A stretch of 15,646 bases of DNA from Magnetococcales bacterium. Its GTDB lineage: Bacteria; Pseudomonadota; Magnetococcia; Magnetococcales; Magnetaquicoccaceae. The position numbers and the translations under genes are program-made. The stretch spans positions 1-15,646 of the forward strand of contig JADGCR010000030.1 in NCBI GenBank assembly GCA_015228895.1. Reading direction: 5' to 3'. Below, one piece after another: positions 7,361 to 14,522 of the stretch. The notes beneath the pieces were generated by a model. It saw only the letters and a list, made by a program, of their open reading frames with translations, made no database searches and had not been told where the DNA came from. Numbering within the stretch: the stretch's first letter is position 1; each line of letters opens with the position of its first letter.

Positions 7361-7406
7361 GATCAAGCCGCCACAACCCCTGCCAAGCTGTCGAGGCGGC
7401 CTGATC
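7361..7406 (-). terminator. Intrinsic terminator/attenuator between pstS1 and phoU
   Basis: A 12-bp GC-rich stem (7395-7406 with 7361-7372, one G-U pair) is followed on the minus strand by TTTT (7357-7360). It lies about 40 bp after the pstS1 stop and about 95 bp before phoU. A partly effective terminator here would let pstS1 be made in excess of the membrane complex, as is common for binding-protein genes. I see no strong separate promoter in the remaining gap. Confidence 0.7.
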
Positions 7407-7447
7407 CTTTACCTGTTGCGTCTTGGTGCGCCGCACTCAGAACCAAA

Positions 7448-8335
7448 TCATTTTTTCGCGCAGGTCACAGGACGGATCGGGGCGTAACCTTTGTCCTGGA
7501 TGATGCACTGACCGATATCGCTCTTGATCCAGTCCAGATACACCTTGACATCCCCGGCCGGTTCACCCTTGCTGTACATGAACAGGGGGCGGGCGACGGG
7601 ATAGATCTTCTTGATGGCGTTGTCCATGTTGGCTTCGACCGCCGGGGAGGCGTCATCCTTGGAGACGGGGAGCTTCCTGACCAGGGGGGAGTCATAGGCC
7701 AGACCGCTGTAACCGATGGCGCAGGGGGTTTTCTCCACCAGGTCCACCACGTCCTTGGAGCCGTGCATGTCCTTGGTGCCGAGACGGAAATCCTTGCCCT
7801 CCCCAAGAACCGCCTCCTGGAAGTAGACATAGGTGCCCGAATTGTTCTGCCGGCTCACCACGATGATCTGATTGCTCTTGCATCCGGGCACCGTGATCCC
7901 CAGCTTGCTCCAGTTGTCCGATTTGCCCCCGTCGCCGTAGATGTCGGCCAGCTGCTTGATGGAGATGGATTTGATCGGGTTGTCCTTGTGGACAAAAATG
8001 GCCAGGGCGTCATAACCCACCAGATGCTCCACAGCGGTGATGCCATGCTTCTTGGCTTCGGCCAGCTCCTTGTCTTTCATGGCGCGGCTGGAGTTGGCCA
8101 GATCCACGGTGCCGTTGATCATGGCGGCGATGCCGGTCCCGGAACCACCACCCGTCACGGCCACCGCCACCTCCGGCTTGACTTTCTGATACTCCTCGGC
8201 CCAGGCCTGCGCCACGTTGACCAGGGTGTCCGAGCCTTTGTTTTGAATCATGGTGCGGGCCATGGCGTCCATGGAAGCAAGACCAAAAAGGCCGGTGGCC
8301 AGGGTGGCGGCGATGGTCAACTGTTTCAGTTTCAT
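7448..8335 (-). CDS. pstS: Periplasmic phosphate-binding protein PstS (copy 1)
   Basis: Binding protein that delivers phosphate to PstC-PstA in the periplasm. 295 residues, with a Sec signal peptide ending in AMA at residue 26 (MKLKQL, a hydrophobic stretch, then cleavage before RTMIQ). Ligand-site motifs of the family are visible: GSDT (34-37), TGGGSGTGI (61-69), NSSR (81-84) and RQNNSGTY (162-169). Four cysteines (152, 205, 277, 292) recur at the same positions in copy 2, suggesting two disulfides. A RBS (AAGGG) lies 9 bases before the ATG. It is the first gene of the pst operon, preceded by a putative Pho box (8394-8412) and followed by a terminator hairpin. It aligns without gaps to PstS2 at about 62% identity (my hand count over residues 28-295). 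Confidence 0.94.
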   Translation of the reverse strand: MKLKQLTIAATLATGLFGLASMDAMARTMIQNKGSDTLVNVAQAWAEEYQKVKPEVAVAVTGGGSGTGIAAMINGTVDLANSSRAMKDKELAEAKKHGITAVEHLVGYDALAIFVHKDNPIKSISIKQLADIYGDGGKSDNWSKLGITVPGCKSNQIIVVSRQNNSGTYVYFQEAVLGEGKDFRLGTKDMHGSKDVVDLVEKTPCAIGYSGLAYDSPLVRKLPVSKDDASPAVEANMDNAIKKIYPVARPLFMYSKGEPAGDVKVYLDWIKSDIGQCIIQDKGYAPIRPVTCAKK

Positions 8336-8393
8336 GTTTTGTTACCCTTTATAAGCTGGTGGTTTCTAAGTTGGGCATGATTCTGCCACGGAA

Positions 8394-8412
8394 TTGTTAG
8401 CACCTGATAAAG
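8394..8412 (-). promoter_or_regulatory. Putative Pho box upstream of pstS1
   Basis: On the minus strand CTTTAT-N5-GCTAACAA, two half-units phased at 11 bp, lies about 60 bp before the pstS1 start. The same element with the same spacing is found upstream of the PiT gene (10544-10562). PhoB/PhoP-type regulators bind tandem units at 11-bp spacing. This does not match the CTGTCAT consensus of E. coli, so the identity of the binder is inferred from the shared position and the nearby phoB. Confidence 0.45.
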
Positions 8413-8511
8413 AAGGAAACAACAATCCATGAAAAATGCATTATAAAATGGCTTGAAGGTCTGCTGTGGGGACGCCGGCAGGGGAAGCGACAGGGGGGGT
8501 GGGGAGAAGGG

Positions 8512-8548
8512 CCCGCCCTTTCCGGGAAGCTCGCCAGGAAAGGGCGGG
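8512..8548 (-). terminator. Hairpin terminator of the PiT-DUF47 operon
   Basis: A perfect 12-bp GC-rich stem (8512-8523 with 8537-8548) with a 13-base loop lies 11 bp after the stop of DUF47 paralogue 2. No T-run follows on the minus strand (CCCTTCTCCCC), so it may be Rho-assisted. It separates this operon from pstS1. The remainder of the 224-bp gap holds only the pstS1 promoter region. Confidence 0.65.
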
Positions 8549-8559
8549 GGCAAGGCGGG

Positions 8560-9255
8560 TTAACCGATTTGCACCACGATGCTGTGCAGCACGGAGGCGG
8601 CATCGCCCATCTTGCCGGCGATGTTGCGCAGATGGCGATAGATTTCACGCCGTTTCAACATTTCCACCACATGGATCATGGCCTGGACTTCCGCCCCATC
8701 GGCGTGGGAGCGCATCTTGTTCAGGTCTTCGTCGATGGTGTAGAGGCTCACCAGAGCCTTGCGATAGACACGGTCCACATTGGCCAGACACTGCAAGCCC
8801 ACCTGGGCGTCCGGGTCCGCCTGGGCGGGGGTGGTGTCCAGTTTGGCGAAACCCCGTTGCAGGGCGGCCGCCGACTCCCGCAGCACGATGGCCATTTCCA
8901 GCAGGTAGTTGTCGGATTTGATTTTCAGCGCTTCCATCTCCTCCACCACGATGCGGATCGATCCCACCGGGACTTCCAGGGAAATGATGGAACGGAGCAC
9001 GTCCTCCCGGTCGATGGGGGTGGAGAAGGCGTTGGTGAGGACATCCAGGTGGCGCTCGCGCAGCTCTTTGGCCTGGGTCTCGATTTTCATGATTTCATGA
9101 AACTTGGAGGTGTTGGATTCCGACAGATAATCCACCGCGACCGACATTCCCTTGGCCAGCAGTTCGGCTTGCAGGGAAATCATGGTGATGAATGGGGGAA
9201 TGCGGGGAAAGACGTTATCCAGCATTTTGGTAAAGGGGGAATTGCCACCGCTCAT
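8560..9255 (-). CDS. DUF47 / PhoU-like accessory protein of PiT, paralogue 2
   Basis: 231-residue helical protein of the DUF47 family, encoded 63 bp downstream of the PiT transporter and surely co-transcribed with it; this PiT-DUF47 pairing is a well-known arrangement. The family motif TPIDRED is at 79-85 and KRREIYRH at 201-208. A strong RBS (AAGGAG) stands 6 bases before the ATG at 9255. It is roughly half identical to paralogue 3 (10786-11478), sharing among others RKAL, TIDED and AASVLH, and more distant from paralogue 1. It probably modulates the transporter from the cytoplasmic side; the mechanism is not established for the family. Confidence 0.9.
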   Translation of the reverse strand: MSGGNSPFTKMLDNVFPRIPPFITMISLQAELLAKGMSVAVDYLSESNTSKFHEIMKIETQAKELRERHLDVLTNAFSTPIDREDVLRSIISLEVPVGSIRIVVEEMEALKIKSDNYLLEMAIVLRESAAALQRGFAKLDTTPAQADPDAQVGLQCLANVDRVYRKALVSLYTIDEDLNKMRSHADGAEVQAMIHVVEMLKRREIYRHLRNIAGKMGDAASVLHSIVVQIG

Positions 9256-9318
9256 GTAAATCTCCTTGTCAACTTTGATTTGGATGAATTGCGTGTTTTG
9301 GGTTTCGGTTGGTGTGCT

Positions 9319-10377
9319 TTATTGCACGCTGCTGACCTTGGTGATCATGTCCGCCAGCAGATAGGTCAAACCGCCCACCAGACCGGCGCCAGGCATGGTC
9401 AGAACCCAGGTGGCGAAGATCTCTTTGCCTTTGCGCCATTTGACCGCTTTGGGCTGCTCGGCGGTACCCACACCCATGATGCTGGTGGAAGCCACGTGGG
9501 TGGTGGAAACCGGGGCGCCCATGGAGGCCGCGCCGAAGATCACCGCCGCCGCCGTCAGCTGGGCGTTGAAGGAGTGAATGGCCCGCACCCGGAAGATGCC
9601 GAAGCCCACCGTCTTCACGATTCTCCAGCCACCGAACATGTTGCCCGCGGTGATCAGGGCGGCACACCACATGATCACCCAGAAGGGGACATGAAATTTC
9701 TGGATGTCGCCACCCAGCAACAAGGCCAGGGAGATGATGCCCATGCTCTTTTGCGCGTCATTGGTGCCGTGGGAGAAGGAGAGGGCCGCGGCGCTGACCC
9801 ACTGGGACAGCTTGAAGAAACGATCCACCTTGGGTTTGGCGTTGGCCACCAGACGCCGGGAGATCTTCTGGAAGATCCACGCCAGCCAGAAGCCCAGAAT
9901 GGGGGAGACGAACAGGGAAAGCACCACCTTCATCACCCCGGTCATCTTGCCCTTCATGATCAGGTCTTCCCAGCCCCAAACCACATGATTGGTGCCAGCC
10001 GCAAAGATCACCGCGCCGGCGATGCCGCCCACCAGAGCGTGGGAGGAGGAGGAGGGGAGACCGAACCACCAGGTGAACATGTTCCAGAAGATGGAGCCGA
10101 AGATCCCGCACAGCAGGATCATCAACGACATGTTGGCGTTCAGATCCTTGATGCTGACGAACTTGCCGATGGTGTCCGCCACCGCGGTGCCACCGAGCAA
10201 GGGACCGATGAAGTGGAACACTCCGGTCAACAGGGCGGCCTGGATGGGTGTCATGGCGCGGGAGGCGATGATCGACCCGGTGATGTTTGAAGCGTCGTGA
10301 AACCCGTTGGTGAAGTCGAAGATGAGCACCACGACAATCGCGGTCCACATCATGATCATGATCGTGGTGTTATCCAT
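9319..10377 (-). CDS. pit: PiT-family inorganic phosphate transporter
   Basis: Low-affinity phosphate permease of the PiT family (PF01384), 352 residues with about ten membrane segments. The two inverted-repeat signatures are present: DFTNGFHDASN (21-31) near the N-terminus and SHGTNDAQKSMG (202-213) in the second half, with the helix-breaking GLPSSSSHALVGG (106-118) and GAPVSTTHV (287-295) motifs. Its length is on the short side compared with E. coli PitA, near that of many bacterial PiT proteins. The RBS is GAGGTGAG, 5 bases before the ATG at 10377. The promoter region carries 11-bp-phased repeats of Pho-box type and an extremely AT-rich stretch, suggesting that this carrier, often constitutive elsewhere, is phosphate-regulated here. 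The cation used (H+ or Na+) cannot be told from sequence. Confidence 0.95.
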   Translation of the reverse strand: MDNTTIMIMMWTAIVVVLIFDFTNGFHDASNITGSIIASRAMTPIQAALLTGVFHFIGPLLGGTAVADTIGKFVSIKDLNANMSLMILLCGIFGSIFWNMFTWWFGLPSSSSHALVGGIAGAVIFAAGTNHVVWGWEDLIMKGKMTGVMKVVLSLFVSPILGFWLAWIFQKISRRLVANAKPKVDRFFKLSQWVSAAALSFSHGTNDAQKSMGIISLALLLGGDIQKFHVPFWVIMWCAALITAGNMFGGWRIVKTVGFGIFRVRAIHSFNAQLTAAAVIFGAASMGAPVSTTHVASTSIMGVGTAEQPKAVKWRKGKEIFATWVLTMPGAGLVGGLTYLLADMITKVSSVQ

Positions 10378-10529
10378 CGTGTCTCACCTCGTCAGCTCTG
10401 TGCAGCATTAATAAAATCTTCTTATCCATTGCGTGTTACCTCTTCTCCTTGAATTGATGATGCCTGACCTTTGTTGATCCAGCGTGCGGAGCCGTGCATT
10501 GCGATGACTCCATTAAGCTTTCGTGAAAG

Positions 10530-10582
10530 ATTTTAAAGGTTTCTTGTTAGCCGCATATAAAGGGATTGTTAAGGATTGATTA
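10530..10582 (-). promoter_or_regulatory. PiT promoter with four 11-bp-phased Pho-box-like units
   Basis: On the minus strand the cores TAATCA, TAACAA, TTATAT and TAACAA begin at 10582, 10571, 10560 and 10549, exactly 11 bp apart. The two TAACAA copies are identical; the first and third units are weaker. The last unit (GCTAACAA) is followed 8 bp later by a good -10, TAAAAT (10530-10535, five of six). There is no -35 consensus, as expected of activator-dependent PhoB promoters. The 5' leader would be about 145 bases. TTAACA-type repeats with 11-bp phase are known for Bacillus PhoP and CTTAACCT-type for cyanobacterial SphR. Confidence 0.5.
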
Positions 10583-10590
10583 AATCCACA

Positions 10591-10680
10591 AAAAACTTAT
10601 AATAATTTTCTAATTATTTTAAAAATTTTTTATTTTCTTTAATTATTGTATTAAACAAATATATTGTTTTAGTTTTTAAA
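10591..10680. other. Extremely AT-rich 90-bp island
   Basis: Only 7 of 90 bases are G or C (about 8%), in a window that is otherwise clearly GC-rich. It contains A- and T-tracts (such as AAAAATTTTTT) but no gene. It sits directly upstream of the PiT Pho-box-like units and directly downstream of the 20-bp hairpin. It could be an UP element or curved DNA for the PiT promoter, a nucleoid-protein site, or a scar of an insertion. The rest of the 408-bp gap (10378-10785) holds the PiT leader, the hairpin at 10687-10731 and a small inverted repeat at 10742-10759. Confidence 0.7.
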
Positions 10681-10686
10681 TGCCTG

Positions 10687-10731
10687 TAACCAAAATGCTG
10701 GGAAGGTATCTCCTTCCCAGCATTTTGGTTA
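10687..10731. terminator. Perfect 20-bp hairpin after the phoBR-pstS2-DUF47 operon
   Basis: Positions 10687-10706 pair without mismatch with 10712-10731 around a 5-base loop. It lies 54 bp past the stop of DUF47 paralogue 3 on the minus strand. There is no immediate T-run, but the AT-rich island begins a few bases later. It most likely ends or stabilises the phoB-phoR-pstS2-DUF47 transcript. A remnant of a small palindromic repeat element is the alternative. Confidence 0.6.
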
Positions 10732-10785
10732 ACAGCCACACACAATCCGCATGGATTGTTAAGAGCAGGTGATGCGAAAAACAGC

Positions 10786-11478
10786 CTATCCGTTCTGCAC
10801 CACGATGCCGTGCAATACCGACGCGGCGCGTTGCAGGTTGGAGCCGATGTTGCGCAGATGGCGATAGGTTTCCCGGCGTTTGAGCATGTCCACCACATGG
10901 ATGAAGGTCACCACATCGGCTCCCTCCACCTTGGATTTCATGTTCTTGATGTCTTCGTCAATGGTGAACAGTTTGCCCAGAGCCTTGCGATAGACCTTGT
11001 CCACGCTCTCCAGACACTGCATCCCGGTCTGGGCGTCGGCATCCGCCAGGCCAGGGGTGCTCGACAGTTTGGCGTAGCCCCGGTGCAAGGCGTTGGCGGT
11101 CTCCCGCAGGACCACCGCCATTTCCAGGCAATAGTTGTCCGAGCCGATCTTCAGCGCCTTCATCTCTTCGGCCAGCAGACTCATGGAACCAACCGGAAAG
11201 GACAGAGTGTCCAGGGCCTGCATGATGTCGGCCCGATCGATGGGTGTGGAGTAGGAGTTGTTGAGCCGGTCCAGATGTTTCATGCGCAATGTTTTCGCTG
11301 TTTCGTCAAGCGCGGCCAACGTTTTGATCTTGTTGTCATCTCCATCCGACAGATACTCCACCGCGGTCGCCATGCTTTTGGCCAGAACCTCGGACTGCTC
11401 GGTGAGCATATCCAAAAAGGGGGGCATGGGGGGTAAAACACTGTCCAGCATCCTGCCGAGTGTTGAATTGCTGCTCAT
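10786..11478 (-). CDS. DUF47 / PhoU-like protein, paralogue 3
   Basis: 230-residue helical DUF47 protein at the end of the phoB-phoR-pstS2 operon, 31 bp after pstS2. TPIDRAD (78-84) is the family motif, and KRRETYRH (200-207) matches the other two copies. It has a good RBS (AGGAGG) 9 bases before the ATG. It is closest to paralogue 2 and lacks membrane segments. Being co-transcribed with the sensor kinase and a phosphate-binding protein rather than with a transporter, it may act in signalling to PhoR or back to PiT or Pst. That is inference from position only. Confidence 0.9.
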   Translation of the reverse strand: MSSNSTLGRMLDSVLPPMPPFLDMLTEQSEVLAKSMATAVEYLSDGDDNKIKTLAALDETAKTLRMKHLDRLNNSYSTPIDRADIMQALDTLSFPVGSMSLLAEEMKALKIGSDNYCLEMAVVLRETANALHRGYAKLSSTPGLADADAQTGMQCLESVDKVYRKALGKLFTIDEDIKNMKSKVEGADVVTFIHVVDMLKRRETYRHLRNIGSNLQRAASVLHGIVVQNG

Positions 11479-11509
11479 GATAACAAACCTCCTGAAAAAG
11501 TGAACAAAG

Positions 11510-12412
11510 TTAACGAGACGAGACAGATGATTTCGTGCATTTCAAGTCACGGAGTGGAGCGAAACCTTTTTTGAGCAGAATGCACTGCCCCTGATCACTC
11601 TGGATCCAGTCGAGATACCGTTTCACCTCTCCTTGCGGTTCTCCCTTGGAATACATGAACAGGGGACGCCAGATCGGATAGGAACGGTTGATCACATTGG
11701 CCAGACTCACCTCCACCGGCGGGGTCCGGTCATCCCTGGCGATGGGAACTTTCTTCAGCGCGCCGGTGGTGTAGGCCAGACTGCTGTAACCGATGGCGCA
11801 AGGGGTCTGGCCCACCAGACTGACCACCTCCTTGGAGCCGTGCATATCCATGGTGCCGAGACGGAAATCACGCTCCCCGCCAAATACCGCCCCCTGAAAA
11901 TAGAGATAGGAGCCGGAATTGTTCTGCCGGTTCACCAGCACCATCTCATCCTTCTGGCATTCGGGAAGCGTCACCCCCAACTGGCTCCATTTCCGGACCG
12001 CCCCCCCCTCGCCGAAGATTTCGGCCAACTGTTTCAAGGTGATGGATGACAACGGGTTGGCGTGGTGGACATAGATGGCCAGGGCGTCGTAGCCGACCAC
12101 CTGTTCCCTGGGCGCGATGCCCCGCTTTTGGGCGGCCTCGACCTCCTTGTCCAGCATTTTGCGGGAGGTGTTGGCCAAATCCACCGTGCCCATGATGATG
12201 TCGGCGATGCCCGTGCCGGACCCGCCGCCGGTCACCACCACCGCGACCTTGGGGTGCGCCTTCTTGTAAGCCTCGGACCAGGCCTGGGCCACGTTGAACA
12301 TGGTGTCGGATCCCTTGTTTTGAATCATGGTGAGGGCTTCCGCCTCTCCGGCCTGCACCCCCCACCAGCCGACGCACAGCATGATGCTTTTCAGAAGACG
12401 TTTTGCCTGCAT
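11510..12412 (-). CDS. pstS: Periplasmic phosphate-binding protein PstS (copy 2)
   Basis: Second PstS, 300 residues, with a signal peptide (MQAKRLLKSI, hydrophobic core, cleavage probably near AEA, residues 23-26). It aligns ungapped to copy 1 through residue 292 with the same ligand motifs GSDT (34-37), TGGGSGTGI (61-69), NTSR (81-84) and RQNNSGSY (162-169), and the same four cysteines (152, 205, 277, 292). Copy 1 has a 3-residue tail after Cys292; copy 2 has eight. It starts 27 bp after phoR, has no permease genes of its own, and is followed by a DUF47 gene. It could supply the same PstC-PstA with a different affinity, or serve as a phosphate sensor working with PhoR; neither is shown by sequence. 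Confidence 0.92.
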   Translation of the reverse strand: MQAKRLLKSIMLCVGWWGVQAGEAEALTMIQNKGSDTMFNVAQAWSEAYKKAHPKVAVVVTGGGSGTGIADIIMGTVDLANTSRKMLDKEVEAAQKRGIAPREQVVGYDALAIYVHHANPLSSITLKQLAEIFGEGGAVRKWSQLGVTLPECQKDEMVLVNRQNNSGSYLYFQGAVFGGERDFRLGTMDMHGSKEVVSLVGQTPCAIGYSSLAYTTGALKKVPIARDDRTPPVEVSLANVINRSYPIWRPLFMYSKGEPQGEVKRYLDWIQSDQGQCILLKKGFAPLRDLKCTKSSVSSR

Positions 12413-12439
12413 GTCAAGATGGCTCCCCCCGAAATTAAG

Positions 12440-13729
12440 TTAACGAACTTCACTATCCGTCGCCATGACCGCCGGAAAGCGACAGACGAAGCGGCTGCCG
12501 ATCCCCGGTTGACTGACGATCTCCAAACGGCCCTGGCACCGCTCCAGCGCCTGCTTCACCAGAGACAGACCCAGCCCGGTCCCCTGATGGACGGACTCGC
12601 TCCTGGAGGCCGTCTGCTGGAAGGTGACCCGGTAATATTTTTCCGTCAAACGGGGCAGATGATAACCGGCGATCCCCGGACCATTGTCGCTGACGGTCAG
12701 ACAGGGTTGACCACCTTCATCCCGTTGCCAGACCACCCGCACCTCGGTTTGCTCCGGGGTGTGGTTGACGGCGTTGAACAGCAGATTGCCGACCATGCAA
12801 CGGAGCAGCTCCGGATTGACCGCAAAGGTGAAAGCGTGGTCCACGGAAAGCAGGAAAGTGTGCTTTCGCGCCCCGCTCAACGCCTCGGCCTCGGACAGCA
12901 TGTCGCGGAGGAATTCATGCATCTCCACCGGGACCGCGGGATAGGGATGCTCAGGTCCCAGTCGCAGCAGAGCGGTTTGATCCTCGATCAGGTTTTGCAT
13001 CCGGGTGGACTGCTTTTGTAGCAAACCCAAAGCGTTGTCCCACTGGACCGAACCCCGGGTCAGATCCGGGAGCACGTCCAGAACCCCACGAAACACGGTG
13101 AGCGGTGTTTTAAGCTCGTGGGAGATGTTGGACAGAAAATCGTGCTGCTGCCGGTCCAGTTGATACCGCTCGGTGATGTCGCGCACCAACAACAACCAGA
13201 ACGCCTCCTGCTCCAAAAAGATGAAACGCATATTGAGCATCCGGTTGCCATTGACCGGCGAGGGCAGGTCGATGGCCTGGCTGAAGTCCCCCCGGCGCAA
13301 ATAGTCGTCCAGAATGGGTTGCCCCATGCGGTAATGCAACGGAATGCCCCGGTCCCGCTTGGGAAACAGGCCCAGCAGATGTTGCGCTTCGGGGTTGAAC
13401 CAGCAGATGGCGAACCGGTCATCCAGCAACAACACCCCGTCCGGCAACGCGTCGATCGCGGTGCGCCAGCGCATCACCGTGGTATGCCAGCGCTCCCGAG
13501 GGTTGACAGGGTGCGACCCCCGGGAGACGATGGGTGAAAAACAGAACTCCGGCGGCTCTTCCTGTTCCCAACCGGCCTGGGTATCCCGACAGTGCCACTG
13601 TTTTCTGAACACATACGTCAAAACTACGGGGACCACCCAGACGATCCATGGCGTGTTGCGCAGACTGAGCAGGATGGCGGGCGCGAAAGACAACAGCAGC
13701 AGCCACACCGCACCTTGTCTTGGGATCAT
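12440..13729 (-). CDS. phoR: Phosphate-sensing histidine kinase PhoR
   Basis: Sensor kinase of 429 residues. Two hydrophobic segments with almost no periplasmic loop (about 7-23 and 27-41) anchor it, as in PhoR. A PAS domain spans about 88-195 (AIDALPDGVLLLDD, ICWFNPEAQHLLGL). HisKA carries the phospho-acceptor His204 in NISHELKTPL, and the ATPase domain has the N-box NLLFNAVNH (315-323), DNGPGIA (348-354) and GTGLGLSLV (383-391). The absence of a periplasmic sensor domain fits the model in which PhoR reads Pst activity through PhoU. The start at 13729 overlaps the phoB stop by 4 bp; the frame is open further upstream within phoB, but that part has no similarity to PhoR. PstS2 follows after 27 bp. 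Confidence 0.93.
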   Translation of the reverse strand: MIPRQGAVWLLLLSFAPAILLSLRNTPWIVWVVPVVLTYVFRKQWHCRDTQAGWEQEEPPEFCFSPIVSRGSHPVNPRERWHTTVMRWRTAIDALPDGVLLLDDRFAICWFNPEAQHLLGLFPKRDRGIPLHYRMGQPILDDYLRRGDFSQAIDLPSPVNGNRMLNMRFIFLEQEAFWLLLVRDITERYQLDRQQHDFLSNISHELKTPLTVFRGVLDVLPDLTRGSVQWDNALGLLQKQSTRMQNLIEDQTALLRLGPEHPYPAVPVEMHEFLRDMLSEAEALSGARKHTFLLSVDHAFTFAVNPELLRCMVGNLLFNAVNHTPEQTEVRVVWQRDEGGQPCLTVSDNGPGIAGYHLPRLTEKYYRVTFQQTASRSESVHQGTGLGLSLVKQALERCQGRLEIVSQPGIGSRFVCRFPAVMATDSEVR

Positions 13730-14430
13730 TGATGTTGCCTGATCGCGAACATGTAACCGGCGCCGCGCACGGTTTGCAACAGGGTATCCTTGCCAAAGGG
13801 TTCCAGAAGCTTGCGTATCTGACGCACATGGACATCCACGGTGCGGTCTCCGACATGGACGTTCCGTCCCCACACCAGATCGAGCAGTTGATCACGGTGG
13901 TAGACCCGCTCCGGGTGGGTCATGAAAAAACTCAACAGCCGGTACTCCATGGAACTGCACTTGAGCGGATACTGGCTGACGCTGATGGTGTGTTTGGCCC
14001 GATTCAACACCAGACCATCGAAACTGACCTCTTCCGTGACGCTACAAGGCTCGATGCGTCGCAACGCCACCCTGATCCGGGCCAGCAACTCCTTGGCGGA
14101 AAAGGGTTTGGTGACGTAATCGTCCGCGCCCTGCTCCAGTCCGTTCACCTTGTCGGTCTCCTCCCCCTTGGCGGTGAGCATGATGACCGGAATGCCGCTG
14201 GTGATCTCATCCTTTTTGAGCAGACGCAGATAATCGATTCCGGAACTTCCCTTGAGCATCCAATCCAGCAGAATGAGATTCGGCAGGGTATGCTTCACCA
14301 GGTTCTGGGCTTCGTGCACACTGGAAGCTTCCAGACTTTCAAAGCCCGCGTTGGCCAGAATCAGGCAGACCGTATCGCGGATTGCATCTTCATCATCGAC
14401 AATCAACACCTTGGATCGCAAACCAACCAT
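13726..14430 (-). CDS. phoB: Phosphate regulon response regulator PhoB
   Basis: OmpR-family response regulator, 234 residues. The receiver domain has the acidic pair at Asp12-Asp13, the phospho-acceptor Asp56 (NLILLDWML), Thr86 and Lys108 (YVTKPF). The C-terminal winged helix (about 132-230) has the recognition region RTVDVHVRQIRKLL and the wing VRGAGYMF. PhoB binds tandem DNA repeats at 11-bp spacing, which suits the repeats seen upstream of this gene, PiT and pstS1. It is first in the operon and overlaps phoR by 4 bp. GGAG lies 9 bases before the ATG. The call as PhoB, rather than another OmpR-type regulator, rests on the PhoR partner and the surrounding pst genes. Confidence 0.93.
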   Translation of the reverse strand: MVGLRSKVLIVDDEDAIRDTVCLILANAGFESLEASSVHEAQNLVKHTLPNLILLDWMLKGSSGIDYLRLLKKDEITSGIPVIMLTAKGEETDKVNGLEQGADDYVTKPFSAKELLARIRVALRRIEPCSVTEEVSFDGLVLNRAKHTISVSQYPLKCSSMEYRLLSFFMTHPERVYHRDQLLDLVWGRNVHVGDRTVDVHVRQIRKLLEPFGKDTLLQTVRGAGYMFAIRQHQ

Positions 14431-14522
14431 TCAGCGAATCTCCATGCCATTTTCTCCAATTTCACCGAATTTTTTCATACAATATCATTTTGCTGCACCC
14501 CGATCCAAAGGAAAATGAACAT

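Noticed and set aside
8569..10290. Very long open frame on the plus strand (573 codons) antisense to DUF47-2 and PiT
   Set aside because: It mirrors the codon usage of the two real genes on the other strand, its translation is rich in His, Gly and Gln with no recognisable domain, and it crosses their intergenic gap.
13730..13873. Upstream extension of phoR by 48 codons
   Set aside because: It lies within phoB, is rich in Arg and Cys without PhoR similarity, and the ATG at 13729 forms the typical 4-bp overlap and begins just before the first membrane segment.
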